From: Streptomyces aureocirculatus
GTDB taxonomy: Bacteria > Actinomycetota > Actinomycetes > Streptomycetales > Streptomycetaceae
Length of the DNA stretch: 64,000 nucleotides
Reading direction: 5' to 3'
Assembly (NCBI RefSeq): GCF_000720475.1
Contig: NZ_JOAP01000019.1
Coordinates: 62,001 to 126,000 of the forward strand
The notes under the pieces were generated by a model. The model was not told where the DNA came from. It worked only from the letters and a program-made list of their open reading frames with translations, and ran no database searches. Positions 1-8,105 of this stretch are shown here, one piece after another (position 1 is the stretch's first letter; every line of letters begins with the position of its first letter). Both the position numbers and the translations under genes were made by a program.

Positions 1-369
1 GCGCGCTATCCGGAGTGGACCGGCGAGGTCAAGGAGGCCGAGGTCCTCGCCACCGACGACGCGGGCCGCGCCGAACAGGTCCGCCTCGTCATGGACGCCG
101 GCGCGATCAAGGACGACCAGACCCTCGCGTACACCTGGACCGGCGCCCACGAGGTCTCCTGGACCCTCGTCAAGTCCCAGATGCTGCGCTCCCTCGACGG
201 CTCCTACCTCCTCAAGCAGGCGGGCACCGGCACGGAGGTCACCTACCAGTTGACCGTCGACGTCAAGATCCCCATGCTCGGCATGATCAAGCGCAAGGCG
301 GAGAAGGTCATCATCGACCGCGCCCTGGCGGGCCTGAAGAAGCGCGTCGAGTCGGGCCCGAAGGCCTAG
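1..369 (+). CDS. SRPBCC-family protein, C-terminal part (5' end outside window)
   Basis: The reading frame is open from base 1 and stops with TAG at 367-369, leaving about 122 residues. The visible part (ARYPEWTGEVKEAEV, then an alternating beta pattern, TWTGAHEVSWTLVKSQ, a DGSYLL turn and a long amphipathic C-terminal helix) fits the START/polyketide-cyclase-like SRPBCC fold, a hydrophobic-cavity ligand-binding domain. No catalytic residues can be assigned and the ligand is unknown. An ATG at codon 31 is internal to the domain and is not the start. Family assignment is good; function is open. Confidence 0.75.
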   Translation, partial: ARYPEWTGEVKEAEVLATDDAGRAEQVRLVMDAGAIKDDQTLAYTWTGAHEVSWTLVKSQMLRSLDGSYLLKQAGTGTEVTYQLTVDVKIPMLGMIKRKAEKVIIDRALAGLKKRVESGPKA

Positions 370-423
370 GGCCTTTCTGACCATTCCCGTCTGCCACGCG
401 ATGGGAATTGCCAGACAGGCCCT
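368..423. terminator. imperfect long hairpin after the SRPBCC gene
   Basis: Two 21-nt arms (368-388 and 403-423) pair with three mismatches around a 14-nt loop. The hairpin begins at the stop codon of the SRPBCC gene and has no U-tract, as is common for Streptomyces terminators. Confidence 0.5.
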
Positions 424-489
424 AGCCCCCCCGGCTCCCGTCCGGCCGGGCGGCGGCGACGCCGGGCGCCCACCGTAAACTGCCCCCGC

Positions 490-1692
490 ATGCGCACCCT
501 CTTCGTCACCGGCCCCGGCGGCGCCGGCCGCACCACCCTCGCCGCCGCCACGGCACTCGCCGCAGCCCGCGGGGGCGCCCGCACCCTGCTCCTGTCCGCC
601 GACGCCACGGACACCCTCGGCGCCGCCCTCGGCACCCCCACAGGTCCCCGGCCGGAACACGTGGCCCCGGGCCTGACGGCGGTGCGCCCGGACCCGGACG
701 CCGGTTTCCGGGCGGGCCTCCTCGCCCTCCAGGAGCACGCCCGCCCCGCCCTCGACCTGCTGGGCGCCGACCACCTGGACGACGAGGAGCTCACCCCGCT
801 GCCGGGCGCACAGGACCTCGCCCTGCTCGGCGCCATACGCGCGGCGGCGGCCCGGGGAACGGCACCCGGGGCATCCGGCGAACCGGCGTACGACACCGTC
901 GTCGTCGACCTGCCCGCCGCCCCCAGGGCCCTCGCCCTGCTCGCTCTGCCCGCCCAACTGCGCCGCTATCTGCGCAGGCTGCTGCCCCAGGAGCGGCAGG
1001 CGGCCCGCGCCCTGCGCCCGATGCTGGGACGGCTCGCGGGCGTGCCGGTGCCGAGTGCTTCGCTGTACGAGGCCGCCGCCCGCTGGGACGCCGTGCTCGC
1101 CGCCGCGCAGGCCGTGATCGAGGACCCCGCGACGAGCGTCCGCCTCGTCGCCGAGCCGGGCCCGGCCGGTGCCGACGCCGTGGACCGCACCGCGACCGGC
1201 CTCGCCCTGTACGGACTGGGCGTCGAGAGCCTCGTCGCCAACCGGGTCCTGCCGCCGCCCCACGACGACGCCACCCCCTGGCTGGCCGCCCTGCGCGCGC
1301 AGCAGGACAAGACGCTCGGCGAGTGGGCGCAGGAGCACCGCACGCACGTGGTCGCCCACCGCGGCCAGGACCCCCGCGGCACCGACGACCTCGCCGCCCT
1401 CGGCGTGCCGGCACCCGCCAGGGACACGGAAGCCGTGCGCTGGCCCGTCGTCGACTCCCTCGCCACCGACTCCCTGCTGACGTGGTCCATCCCGCTGCCC
1501 GGCGCCGTACGCGACGAGCTGCACCTGGTCAGGCGCGGCGACGAACTGGTCGTCACCGCGGGCCCGTTCCGGCGGATCGTGCCGCTGCCGTCCGCGCTGC
1601 GCCGGTGCACCGTCACCGGCGCGGGCCTGCACGAGGGCGCCCTGCGGATCCGCTTCGCCCCTGACCCGGACCTGTGGCCGCGTACCCGATGA
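490..1692 (+). CDS. ArsA-related P-loop ATPase-like protein
   Basis: This 400-aa protein opens with a deviant Walker A loop, GPGGAGRTT (residues 8-16), followed by LLLSADATDTLG, the pattern of the ArsA/GET3/MinD SIMIBI class. VVVDLPAAP near residue 140 sits where Walker B is expected. The C-terminal 80 residues are a beta-rich domain like the one ending actinobacterial ArsA-like proteins. Odd: the P-loop lysine that contacts phosphate is arginine, so ATP hydrolysis is doubtful. No metal-binding cysteine cluster is seen and arsenite export is not implied. There is no Shine-Dalgarno; TAAACT (476-481) ends 8 nt before the ATG, so the mRNA may be leaderless. A DUF5304 gene follows after 69 nt and may be cotranscribed. 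Confidence 0.8.
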   Translation: MRTLFVTGPGGAGRTTLAAATALAAARGGARTLLLSADATDTLGAALGTPTGPRPEHVAPGLTAVRPDPDAGFRAGLLALQEHARPALDLLGADHLDDEELTPLPGAQDLALLGAIRAAAARGTAPGASGEPAYDTVVVDLPAAPRALALLALPAQLRRYLRRLLPQERQAARALRPMLGRLAGVPVPSASLYEAAARWDAVLAAAQAVIEDPATSVRLVAEPGPAGADAVDRTATGLALYGLGVESLVANRVLPPPHDDATPWLAALRAQQDKTLGEWAQEHRTHVVAHRGQDPRGTDDLAALGVPAPARDTEAVRWPVVDSLATDSLLTWSIPLPGAVRDELHLVRRGDELVVTAGPFRRIVPLPSALRRCTVTGAGLHEGALRIRFAPDPDLWPRTR

Positions 1693-1761
1693 ACGCCGTG
1701 CCGCCGTTCGGGTAACGTCGAGAGTACGAAAACGTCGGCCCTGCGCAGGAGTCAGCCCGTC

Positions 1762-2277
1762 ATGAGCGATGCCATCGAGCGCGACGCGTCCGAGCCGGAC
1801 AAGCCCGTAAGCGGCGCGGAGCCGCACGCCACCCCAGGTGCCGCCCCCGACGCCGACGCCTGGGCCACCGCCTGCGCCGAGGATCTCGCGGCCGAGAAGG
1901 CCCGCCGCCGTGCCCAGTACGGCCCGCCGCCGGGATCGGCCGCCGAGGAGCTGCGCAAGCTCGTCGACGCCGTCTCCGACAAGCTGGCGGGGCTCCAGTC
2001 GCCGCTGCTCGGCGCGGTCGCCCAGGGGGCCGTGCAGGAGACGGTGCAGCAGGTCGTCCGGCAGGCGAAGGCGGCCGTGGAGCCCGTCATCGAGCGCAAC
2101 CCCGACGTCTTCGACCACCTCGCCGCGGCAGGATCCGAGCTGCTCGCCGCCTACCGCAGCGCGGTCACCCGGCAGGAGGGCCGCTGGACGCGCGACGACG
2201 CCGGGCCGAGCGCCCCGGGCGGCTCCGGACGCCACGAGGAGGGCCCCGGACCGGCGGAACACATCGATCTGGACTGA
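1762..2277 (+). CDS. DUF5304-family protein
   Basis: 171 aa, acidic and alanine-rich, with no membrane segment or signal peptide. The N-terminal 30 residues are disordered. The middle (DAWATACAEDLAAEKARRR, then helices around SDKLAGLQSPLLG and VQQVVRQAKAAVEPVIERN) is helical and matches my memory of DUF5304, a family mostly confined to Streptomyces and relatives. ATG is preceded by AGGAG at 10 nt. It lies between the ArsA-like ATPase and glucokinase. No function can be inferred. Confidence 0.75.
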   Translation: MSDAIERDASEPDKPVSGAEPHATPGAAPDADAWATACAEDLAAEKARRRAQYGPPPGSAAEELRKLVDAVSDKLAGLQSPLLGAVAQGAVQETVQQVVRQAKAAVEPVIERNPDVFDHLAAAGSELLAAYRSAVTRQEGRWTRDDAGPSAPGGSGRHEEGPGPAEHIDLD

Positions 2278-2329
2278 CCCCCCTCGGGTACGGTGGGCCG
2301 TAGCGGGGCTCGATCGAACTGAGGGATTC

Positions 2330-3283
2330 ATGGGACTCACCATCGGCGTCGACATCGGCGGCACGAAGATCGCGGCCGGAGTGGTCGACGAGGACGGTCA
2401 CATCCTGTCGACGTTCAAGGTGCCCACCCCCGGCACCTCCGAGGCCATCGTGGACGCGATCGCCTCCGCCGTGGAGGGCGCCCGGGCCGGGCACGAGATC
2501 GTCGGCGTCGGCATCGGCGCCGCCGGATACGTCAACCGCCAGCGCTCCACGGTGTACTTCGCACCGAACATCGACTGGCGCCAGGAGCCGCTCAAGGACG
2601 AGGTCGAGCGGCGCGTCGGGCTGCCGGTCGTCGTCGAGAACGACGCCAACGCGGCCGCCTGGGGGGAGTACAAGTTCGGTGGCGGCAAGGGCCACCGCAA
2701 CGCCATCTGCATCACCCTCGGCACCGGCCTCGGCGGCGGCATCATCATCGGCAACAAGCTGCGCCGCGGGCACTTCGGCGTCGCCGCCGAGTTCGGCCAC
2801 ATCCGGATGGTCCCCGACGGCCTCCTGTGCGGCTGCGGCAGCCAGGGCTGCTGGGAGCAGTACGCGTCGGGCCGTGCCCTCGTGCGATACGCCAAGCAGC
2901 GCGCCAACGCCACGCCGGAGAACGCCGAGTACCTGCTCTCCCTGGGCGACGGCACCCCCGACGGCATCGAGGGCAAGCACATCTCGATGGCCGCCCGCCA
3001 GGGTGACCTCGTCGCCGTGGACTCCTACCGCGAGCTGGCCCGCTGGGTCGGCGCCGGGCTCGCCGACCTGGCCTCGCTGTTCGACCCCTCGGCGTTCATC
3101 GTCGGCGGGGGGCTCTCCGACGAGGGTGAGCTCGTGTTGGACCCGATCCGTAAGTCTTTCAAGCGGTGGCTTGTGGGGGCGCAGTGGCGTCCGCAGGCGG
3201 AGGTCATCGCTGCGCGGCTCGGGAACAAGGCCGGGCTTGTCGGTGCCGCGGATCTGGCTCGGGAGCCTGACCCTGTGATGTGA
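2330..3283 (+). CDS. glkA: ROK-family glucokinase
   Basis: 317 aa, the usual length for Streptomyces glucokinase. It phosphorylates glucose with ATP to glucose-6-phosphate in the cytoplasm and in S. coelicolor also mediates glucose repression. Visible are the ATP-binding GVDIGGTKI (residues 6-14), the active-site END motif in VENDANAAAWGE (catalytic Asp about 105) and the ROK zinc signature CGCGSQGCWE. ATG 2330 has GAGGGA 4 nt upstream; a longer open frame upstream is the wrong-frame overlap with the DUF5304 gene. Odd: the last 40 or so codons suddenly use many T-ending codons (cgt, tct, ctt, gct), unlike the rest, just before a dispersed repeat. Confidence 0.96.
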   Translation: MGLTIGVDIGGTKIAAGVVDEDGHILSTFKVPTPGTSEAIVDAIASAVEGARAGHEIVGVGIGAAGYVNRQRSTVYFAPNIDWRQEPLKDEVERRVGLPVVVENDANAAAWGEYKFGGGKGHRNAICITLGTGLGGGIIIGNKLRRGHFGVAAEFGHIRMVPDGLLCGCGSQGCWEQYASGRALVRYAKQRANATPENAEYLLSLGDGTPDGIEGKHISMAARQGDLVAVDSYRELARWVGAGLADLASLFDPSAFIVGGGLSDEGELVLDPIRKSFKRWLVGAQWRPQAEVIAARLGNKAGLVGAADLAREPDPVM

Positions 3284-3305
3284 GCCCCTGCGTGGGGTGC
3301 CGTCG

Positions 3306-3349
3306 ATCGCGCTGCGCGCTCGTCCTCAATCGCCGGACGGGCTGAAACT
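3306..3349. repeat. dispersed Streptomyces intergenic repeat
   Basis: The stretch centred on CGCTCGTCCTCAATCGCCGG resembles a short element I remember downstream of many genes in many Streptomyces genomes. It lies in the glkA to nuclease gap. It is assigned from recall, with no second copy in this window. Confidence 0.4.
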
Positions 3350-3439
3350 TCGCTCAGGTCGGCATAGCGGTCCAGAACGTCAATCGCTGGGCCCGTCGGA
3401 TCACCCGGCGGGTCAAGCGATTGACGTATCTTGATCGCC

Positions 3440-4198
3440 ATGCCGACCAGCCCCACCCCCGCGCTGCCCAACTCCCGCACCGAACCGGACGGTTCGGCCG
3501 TCGTGCGGGTGCTCAGTTACAACATTCGCTCGATGCGTGACGACACCGACGCGCTGGCCCGCGTGATCGCCGCGTGTGCGCCCGACCTCGTTCTCGTACA
3601 GGAGGCGCCGCGGTTCTTCCGCTGGCGCAAGAAGCTGGCGCGGCTCGCCCGTGCCGCCGACCTGGTGGTGCTGTCCGGCGGCGGTACGGCGGCCGGGCCC
3701 GCGCTGCTGTGTTCGCTGCGCGCCACCGTCGAGCGCACGGAGGACGTGCTGCTCCCGCTGACGCCGGGACTGCACCGGCGTGGCTTCGCGACCGCGGTCG
3801 TGCGCTTCGGGAAGGTCAGGCTCGGTGTCCTGAGCTGCCACCTGAGCCTGCAGAACCAGGAGCGGTACGAGCAGAGCGGGATGCTGCTCGACCAGCTCGC
3901 CGGAATGGGCGTGGAGCACGCCGTCGCGGGCGGCGACCTCAACGACCGCCCCGAAGGACGTTCCTTCCGCCGCCTCGCCGAGTCTCTTCAGGACTGCTGG
4001 GCCACCGCCCCCTGGGGCGGCGAGTACACCTCGACCCCGTCCGACCCCCACCAGCGCATCGACGGTATCTTCACCACGTCGGGTGTGGAGGTCCTGGCCT
4101 GCGGGGTGCCACTGGACCTCCCCGGCGTGACGGAGCAGGACCTGCGGACGGCAACGGACCACTTGCCGGTCCTGGCAGCTCTACGGGTGTCCGCCTGA
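3440..4198 (+). CDS. endonuclease/exonuclease/phosphatase-family protein
   Basis: 252 aa, cytoplasmic. Motifs of the metal-dependent EEP fold appear in order: LSYNIRSM (Asn ligand), LVQEAPRF (Glu ligand), LSCHLSLQ, the GGDLNDRPEG active-site strand (Asp and Asn) and the final ATDHLPVLA (Asp-His). Substrate is not predictable: phosphodiester in DNA, or a phosphoinositide or sphingolipid head group in relatives. ATG 3440 is preferred to an in-frame TTG at 3431 because TATCTT (3427-3432) sits 7 nt upstream and no Shine-Dalgarno exists, which suggests a leaderless mRNA. The gene converges with the one at 4225, leaving 26 nt between. Confidence 0.88.
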   Translation: MPTSPTPALPNSRTEPDGSAVVRVLSYNIRSMRDDTDALARVIAACAPDLVLVQEAPRFFRWRKKLARLARAADLVVLSGGGTAAGPALLCSLRATVERTEDVLLPLTPGLHRRGFATAVVRFGKVRLGVLSCHLSLQNQERYEQSGMLLDQLAGMGVEHAVAGGDLNDRPEGRSFRRLAESLQDCWATAPWGGEYTSTPSDPHQRIDGIFTTSGVEVLACGVPLDLPGVTEQDLRTATDHLPVLAALRVSA

Positions 4199-4224
4199 CG
4201 GCCCGGCCAGGCCCGCGCAGGGGT

Positions 4225-4908
4225 TCAGACGACGGCCCCCCGCCCGGGGTCGTCGTCCTCCTCGTCGTCCCCCTTCATGCGGACGACCAACGTGGCGAAC
4301 CCCCCGAGAAAGCCGCCGATGCCCAGCGTCGTCAGCCACCACGTCATCTGCCAGCCGAGCAGCACCGCGAGCAGCAGCAGGAGCGGGCCGCCGATGACGG
4401 CGAGCCAGGCGAATCTGGAGGTGGGGTCCGCGTCCGGCAGCGGCGGCGGCTCCGGCGGCACGAAGTGGCCCTCGTCGCCCTCGTCGAAGTCGTCCTCCGA
4501 CGCCTCCGCGGCGCTGTAGTCACGCGGCCCCCCGCCGCCCACACCCGGCGCGAAGGACACCGAGCTGCCGAGCGGCTTGCCCGCCCCCGCACCGTCGTCG
4601 GCACCCTTGCCGCTCTTGCCGCTCTTGCCGCTCTTGCCGACCTTGCCGTCGTCGTCGGCGTCGGCACCGGTGTCGGCGTCCACGGCCGTGCCGGTGCCCG
4701 CCGTGCCGTTGCTCTCCGACTCCAGGAGCGCGAGGTCCTCGACGGACTTGAAGGGCTTGGCGCCCGGCGGGTCCACGGGCTCCTCGCCGTACCCGGCGAC
4801 GATGGCGCGCCAGGCGGCGTCCTCGTCAAGCGGCACGGCCTGCTCCGACGGCTCCCGACTGTCGTCCTCGCGGCTCTCCTCGCGGTCCGCGTCATGCTGC
4901 TCAGCCAC
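4225..4908 (-). CDS. hypothetical protein with disordered acidic body and two C-terminal membrane helices
   Basis: 227 aa from a GTG whose first bases overlap the stop of the upstream hydrolase (8-nt overlap), a typical coupled start. Residues 1-150 are acidic and low complexity with a GKSGKSGKSGKG run and a proline patch. Two hydrophobic helices follow (FAWLAVIGGPLLLLLAVLLG and WWLTTLGIGGFLGGFATLVV), ending in a DDEEDDD tail. A conserved-looking WRAIVAGYGEEP segment lies near residue 30. Topology suggests a long cytoplasmic tail anchored at the membrane. The family is not recognised; the operon link to the hydrolase is the only functional hint. Confidence 0.8.
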   Translation of the reverse strand: MAEQHDADREESREDDSREPSEQAVPLDEDAAWRAIVAGYGEEPVDPPGAKPFKSVEDLALLESESNGTAGTGTAVDADTGADADDDGKVGKSGKSGKSGKGADDGAGAGKPLGSSVSFAPGVGGGGPRDYSAAEASEDDFDEGDEGHFVPPEPPPLPDADPTSRFAWLAVIGGPLLLLLAVLLGWQMTWWLTTLGIGGFLGGFATLVVRMKGDDEEDDDPGRGAVV

Positions 4909-5680
4909 CGGTTGCCGTCCCTTCCTTGCCTGCGCTGGGGGCGAGCCGGCCGATGAACGCGAGGCTCTCCGCGAAGATCCGGTCCGCGTCGTAGTCCAAC
5001 GTCGCGACGTGGTAGCTCTGTTCCAGGAGGATCTCCGTGACGTCCGTGGACGACACCCGGCTGAGCACGCGGGCGGAGTCGGCGGGCGGCACCACATGGT
5101 CCTGGGGGCTGTGCAGCACCAGGAGCGGCTGCGTGACCTGCGGCAGCTCGGCGTCCACCAGACGGAAGAACTGGCGCAGCGAGTGCGCGGCGTGCAGCGG
5201 CACCCGGTCGTACCCGATCTCCTCCGAGCCGGGCTTGGCGATGTCGCTGACGATGCCCTTGGTGGAGGGCACCAGGAAGCGGGCGACCGGCAGGGCGGGG
5301 GCGGCCTTGTCGTGCATCTTGTTCGCCGGGTTGACGACGACCACGCCGCGCACCGCGTCGCCGTGGCGTGCGGCCAGGCGCAGGGCGAGGGCACCACCCA
5401 TGGACAGGCCGAACACGAACACCTCCGCGCACCGTTCGGTCAGCGCGCGCAGTTCGCGGTCCACCTCCGCGTACCAGTCCTGCCAGCCGGTGACCTGCAT
5501 GTCCTGCCAGCGCGTGCCATGGCCGGGCAGCAGCGGAAGCGAGACCGTCAGGCCCCGGTCGGCCAGGTGCTCCGCCCAGGGGCGCAGCGACTGCGGGGAT
5601 CCGGTGAAGCCGTGACACAGCAGGACGCCGACCTCGCCGCCCTCGTGGCGGTACGGCTCGGCTCCGGGGAGCACCGGCAC
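4901..5680 (-). CDS. alpha/beta hydrolase (carboxylesterase/monoglyceride-lipase-like)
   Basis: 259 aa with the complete alpha/beta-hydrolase set: oxyanion HGFTGSP (about residue 24), nucleophile elbow GLSMGG (Ser about 95), acid Asp in LHSPQDHVVPP and His in EQSYHVATLDYD. These match the Est30/thermostable-carboxylesterase group that cleaves short or medium acyl esters. GTG 5680 is supported by GGAG 7 nt upstream. Its stop overlaps the next gene, so the two form an operon. A divergent acyltransferase gene lies 148 nt away, so both could serve lipid turnover (inference). Confidence 0.9.
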   Translation of the reverse strand: MPVLPGAEPYRHEGGEVGVLLCHGFTGSPQSLRPWAEHLADRGLTVSLPLLPGHGTRWQDMQVTGWQDWYAEVDRELRALTERCAEVFVFGLSMGGALALRLAARHGDAVRGVVVVNPANKMHDKAAPALPVARFLVPSTKGIVSDIAKPGSEEIGYDRVPLHAAHSLRQFFRLVDAELPQVTQPLLVLHSPQDHVVPPADSARVLSRVSSTDVTEILLEQSYHVATLDYDADRIFAESLAFIGRLAPSAGKEGTATGG

Positions 5681-5828
5681 CTCGGTCTCCTTCGTGGGAT
5701 GAGTGGTTCTGCTACGGGGGGTACTTCACCGTACGCGACCGGACCGACACCGACCAGGGCCGTCTCCGGAAGGAGCGCGGGCCCCACTCGGGTTATGGTC
5801 TGATCCACAGACACAGGAGGCACTCGGT

Positions 5829-6773
5829 TTGATCTACGGCGCAATGAAGCTTTCCATCGGAGGGCCGCTGAAGCTCGCCTTCAGGCCCTGGGTGGAAGGC
5901 CTCGAGAACGTGCCCGCCGAGGGCCCCGCCATCCTGGCGAGCAACCACCTGTCCTTCTCGGACTCCTTCTTCCTGCCCGCGGTCCTCGACCGCAAGGTCA
6001 CCTTCATCGCCAAGGCCGAGTACTTCACGACGCCCGGCATCAAGGGACGCATGACGGCCGCCTTCTTCAAAGGCGTCGGCCAGTTGCCCGTGGACCGCTC
6101 GGGAGCGCGCGGCGCGGGCGAGGCCGCCATCAAGAGCGGCATCGAGGTCCTGGAGCAGGGCGAGCTGTTCGGTATCTACCCGGAGGGCACGCGGTCGCCC
6201 GACGGGCGGCTCTACCGCGGCAAGCCGGGTGGCCTCGCCCGGGTGGCCCTGGCCACCGGCGCTCCCGTGATCCCCGTAGCGATGATCGACACCGAGAAGA
6301 TCCAGCCGCCGGGCAAGGTGATGCCGAAACTCATGCGACCCGGCATCCGCATCGGCGAGCCCCTGGACTTCAGCCGCTACCAGGGCATGGAGCACGACCG
6401 CTTCGTCCTGCGGGCCGTGACCGACGAGGTCATGTACGAAATCATGAAGCTCTCCGGCCAGGAGTACGTCGACATCTACGCGACCGCCGCGAAGCGCCAG
6501 CTCAGCGAGGCGGCCAAGGCGGATAAGGAAGCCGCCAAGGAGGCGGCGAAGAAGGAAGAGGCCGCCAAGAAGGAGGCCGCGGCCAAGCGCACCGCGGCGG
6601 CCGCCAGGGCGCAGGTCGAGGGCGGCTCCGTCCCGGACGGCAAGCCCCACGGCAAACCCCATGGCGAGCCCGACGGCAAGCCCGACGACGAGCCCGACGG
6701 CAAGCCCGACGAAGAGGGCCGGGCCGGTTCGGCGGGTGTCGGACGCTCCGGTGGGGAACGATCCGGCTCGTAG
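5829..6773 (+). CDS. PlsC-type 1-acylglycerol-3-phosphate acyltransferase
   Basis: 314 aa. It carries the PlsC signature blocks: NHLSFSD (HX4D catalytic pair), GVGQLPVDRSG, YPEGTRS and VIPVAMIDT, so it should acylate lysophosphatidate or a related acceptor at the inner membrane face. The start is TTG 5829, set by a full AGGAGG 8 nt upstream; ATG 5844 is the alternative. After the catalytic domain (about 225 residues) comes a Lys/Ala-rich helical stretch and then a KPHG/KPDGEPD-type charged repeat tail of about 40 residues, variable-looking and probably disordered. Confidence 0.92.
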   Translation: MIYGAMKLSIGGPLKLAFRPWVEGLENVPAEGPAILASNHLSFSDSFFLPAVLDRKVTFIAKAEYFTTPGIKGRMTAAFFKGVGQLPVDRSGARGAGEAAIKSGIEVLEQGELFGIYPEGTRSPDGRLYRGKPGGLARVALATGAPVIPVAMIDTEKIQPPGKVMPKLMRPGIRIGEPLDFSRYQGMEHDRFVLRAVTDEVMYEIMKLSGQEYVDIYATAAKRQLSEAAKADKEAAKEAAKKEEAAKKEAAAKRTAAAARAQVEGGSVPDGKPHGKPHGEPDGKPDDEPDGKPDEEGRAGSAGVGRSGGERSGS

Positions 6774-6845
6774 CGGCGTCGGTGCAGGGGGACGCTGATT
6801 CCGGGGGTGGATGCCTGCGTGGCCGGGCGTGAGAGAGTTCTGAAG

Positions 6846-8105
6846 ATGTCGGTCGAGCAGCCGCTCTGGCGTGCTCTGACCGCTTACCGCGTGCTGACCA
6901 TGCTGTACGCCATCGGGCTCTTCGTGGCCGCGTACTCCGGCTTCGCCCGGCCCTGGCTCGCCATCGCCTACTTCGCGGTGCTCGCCGTCTGGACGCTCGC
7001 CACCCTGCCCAAGGTGGCGAGCGCCGCGCGCTGCACCAAGCGGTTCCTGGCCGCCGACCTCGCCGTCGCCCTCACGGGCATCCTGTTGACGCCGGTCGCG
7101 GACGCCCACTGGCGGGTGCTCGACGGCGGGCCGACGCTGCCGTCCATATGGACGGCGGGCTCCGTGCTCGCCTTCGCGATCAAGGGCGGCTGGCGCTGGG
7201 CGGCCTGCGCGTCGCTGCTCGTGGGCGTCGCCAACGTGGTGCAGCGCGGCGCGTTCAGCCGCGACACCGTCCACAACGTCCTGCTCGTCTGCATCGCGTC
7301 CATCGCCATCGGGTACGTGGTGGAGGTCGCCCGCGCCTCCGAGCGGACGCTGGCCCGCGCCCTGGAGATCGAGGCCGCCACCCGGGAGCGGGAACGCCTT
7401 GCCCGCGACATCCACGACAGCGTGCTCCAGGTCCTCGCCATGGTGCAGCGCAGGGGCACCGCCATCGGCGGTGAGGCGGCCGAGCTCGGCCGGATGGCGG
7501 GCGAGCAGGAGGTCGCGCTGCGCACCCTGGTCGCAGGCGGTCTGGCCCGCACCTCCCACGTCTCGGAGGACGCCTCCCAGGGAGCCGTCGTCCGCGTGGT
7601 CGAGGAGACCGGTGCCGGAGGAGCGGCCGGTGCCGGTGGAGCGCCCGGCGGCACCGGTGCGGACGGTTCCGGCGGCGGCGCGGAGCGCGACCTGCGCCTG
7701 CTGCTCGCGCCGTACGCCGGGTCACGGGTCACCCTCTCGGAGCCCGGCGCCGCGGTGCCGCTCGCGCCGCACGCGGCCAGGGAGGTCGCGGCGGCCGTCG
7801 GCGCCGCCCTGGACAATGTCCGCAAGCACGCCGGGGCGGGCGCCCGTGCCTGGATCCTGGTCGAGGACGATCCCGACGCCGTCGTCGTGACGGTGCGCGA
7901 CGACGGCCCCGGCATCCCGCGGGGGCGGCTCGCGCAGGCCGAGGGCGAGGGGCGGCTCGGCGTCGCCCTGTCCATCCGGGGGCGGCTGCGGGACATCGGC
8001 GGCACGGCCGAGCTGATCTCGGTGCCCGGCCAGGGGACGGAAGTGGAACTGAGAGTGCCGCGCACCGCGCGGGACATCCGGGGGAAGGCGGAAGCGAAGC
8101 GATGA
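6846..8105 (+). CDS. macS: MacS-type sensor histidine kinase
   Basis: 419 aa. Five or six N-terminal hydrophobic helices (residues 10-165) act as sensor. A HisKA_3 dimerisation domain follows with the phospho-acceptor in RERLARDIHDSVLQV, then an HATPase with N box DNVRKHAGAG and G box VRDDGPGIP. A Gly/Ala-rich linker (about 255-285) separates them. It overlaps the response-regulator gene by 4 nt (ATGA), so the pair is coexpressed. The name rests on the position next to pfkA, as for S. coelicolor MacRS (SCO2121/SCO2120, from memory). The start is uncertain: an in-frame GTG lies at 6807; ATG 6846 is chosen because it begins the conserved SVEQPLWRALTAYRVLT. Confidence 0.9.
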   Translation: MSVEQPLWRALTAYRVLTMLYAIGLFVAAYSGFARPWLAIAYFAVLAVWTLATLPKVASAARCTKRFLAADLAVALTGILLTPVADAHWRVLDGGPTLPSIWTAGSVLAFAIKGGWRWAACASLLVGVANVVQRGAFSRDTVHNVLLVCIASIAIGYVVEVARASERTLARALEIEAATRERERLARDIHDSVLQVLAMVQRRGTAIGGEAAELGRMAGEQEVALRTLVAGGLARTSHVSEDASQGAVVRVVEETGAGGAAGAGGAPGGTGADGSGGGAERDLRLLLAPYAGSRVTLSEPGAAVPLAPHAAREVAAAVGAALDNVRKHAGAGARAWILVEDDPDAVVVTVRDDGPGIPRGRLAQAEGEGRLGVALSIRGRLRDIGGTAELISVPGQGTEVELRVPRTARDIRGKAEAKR

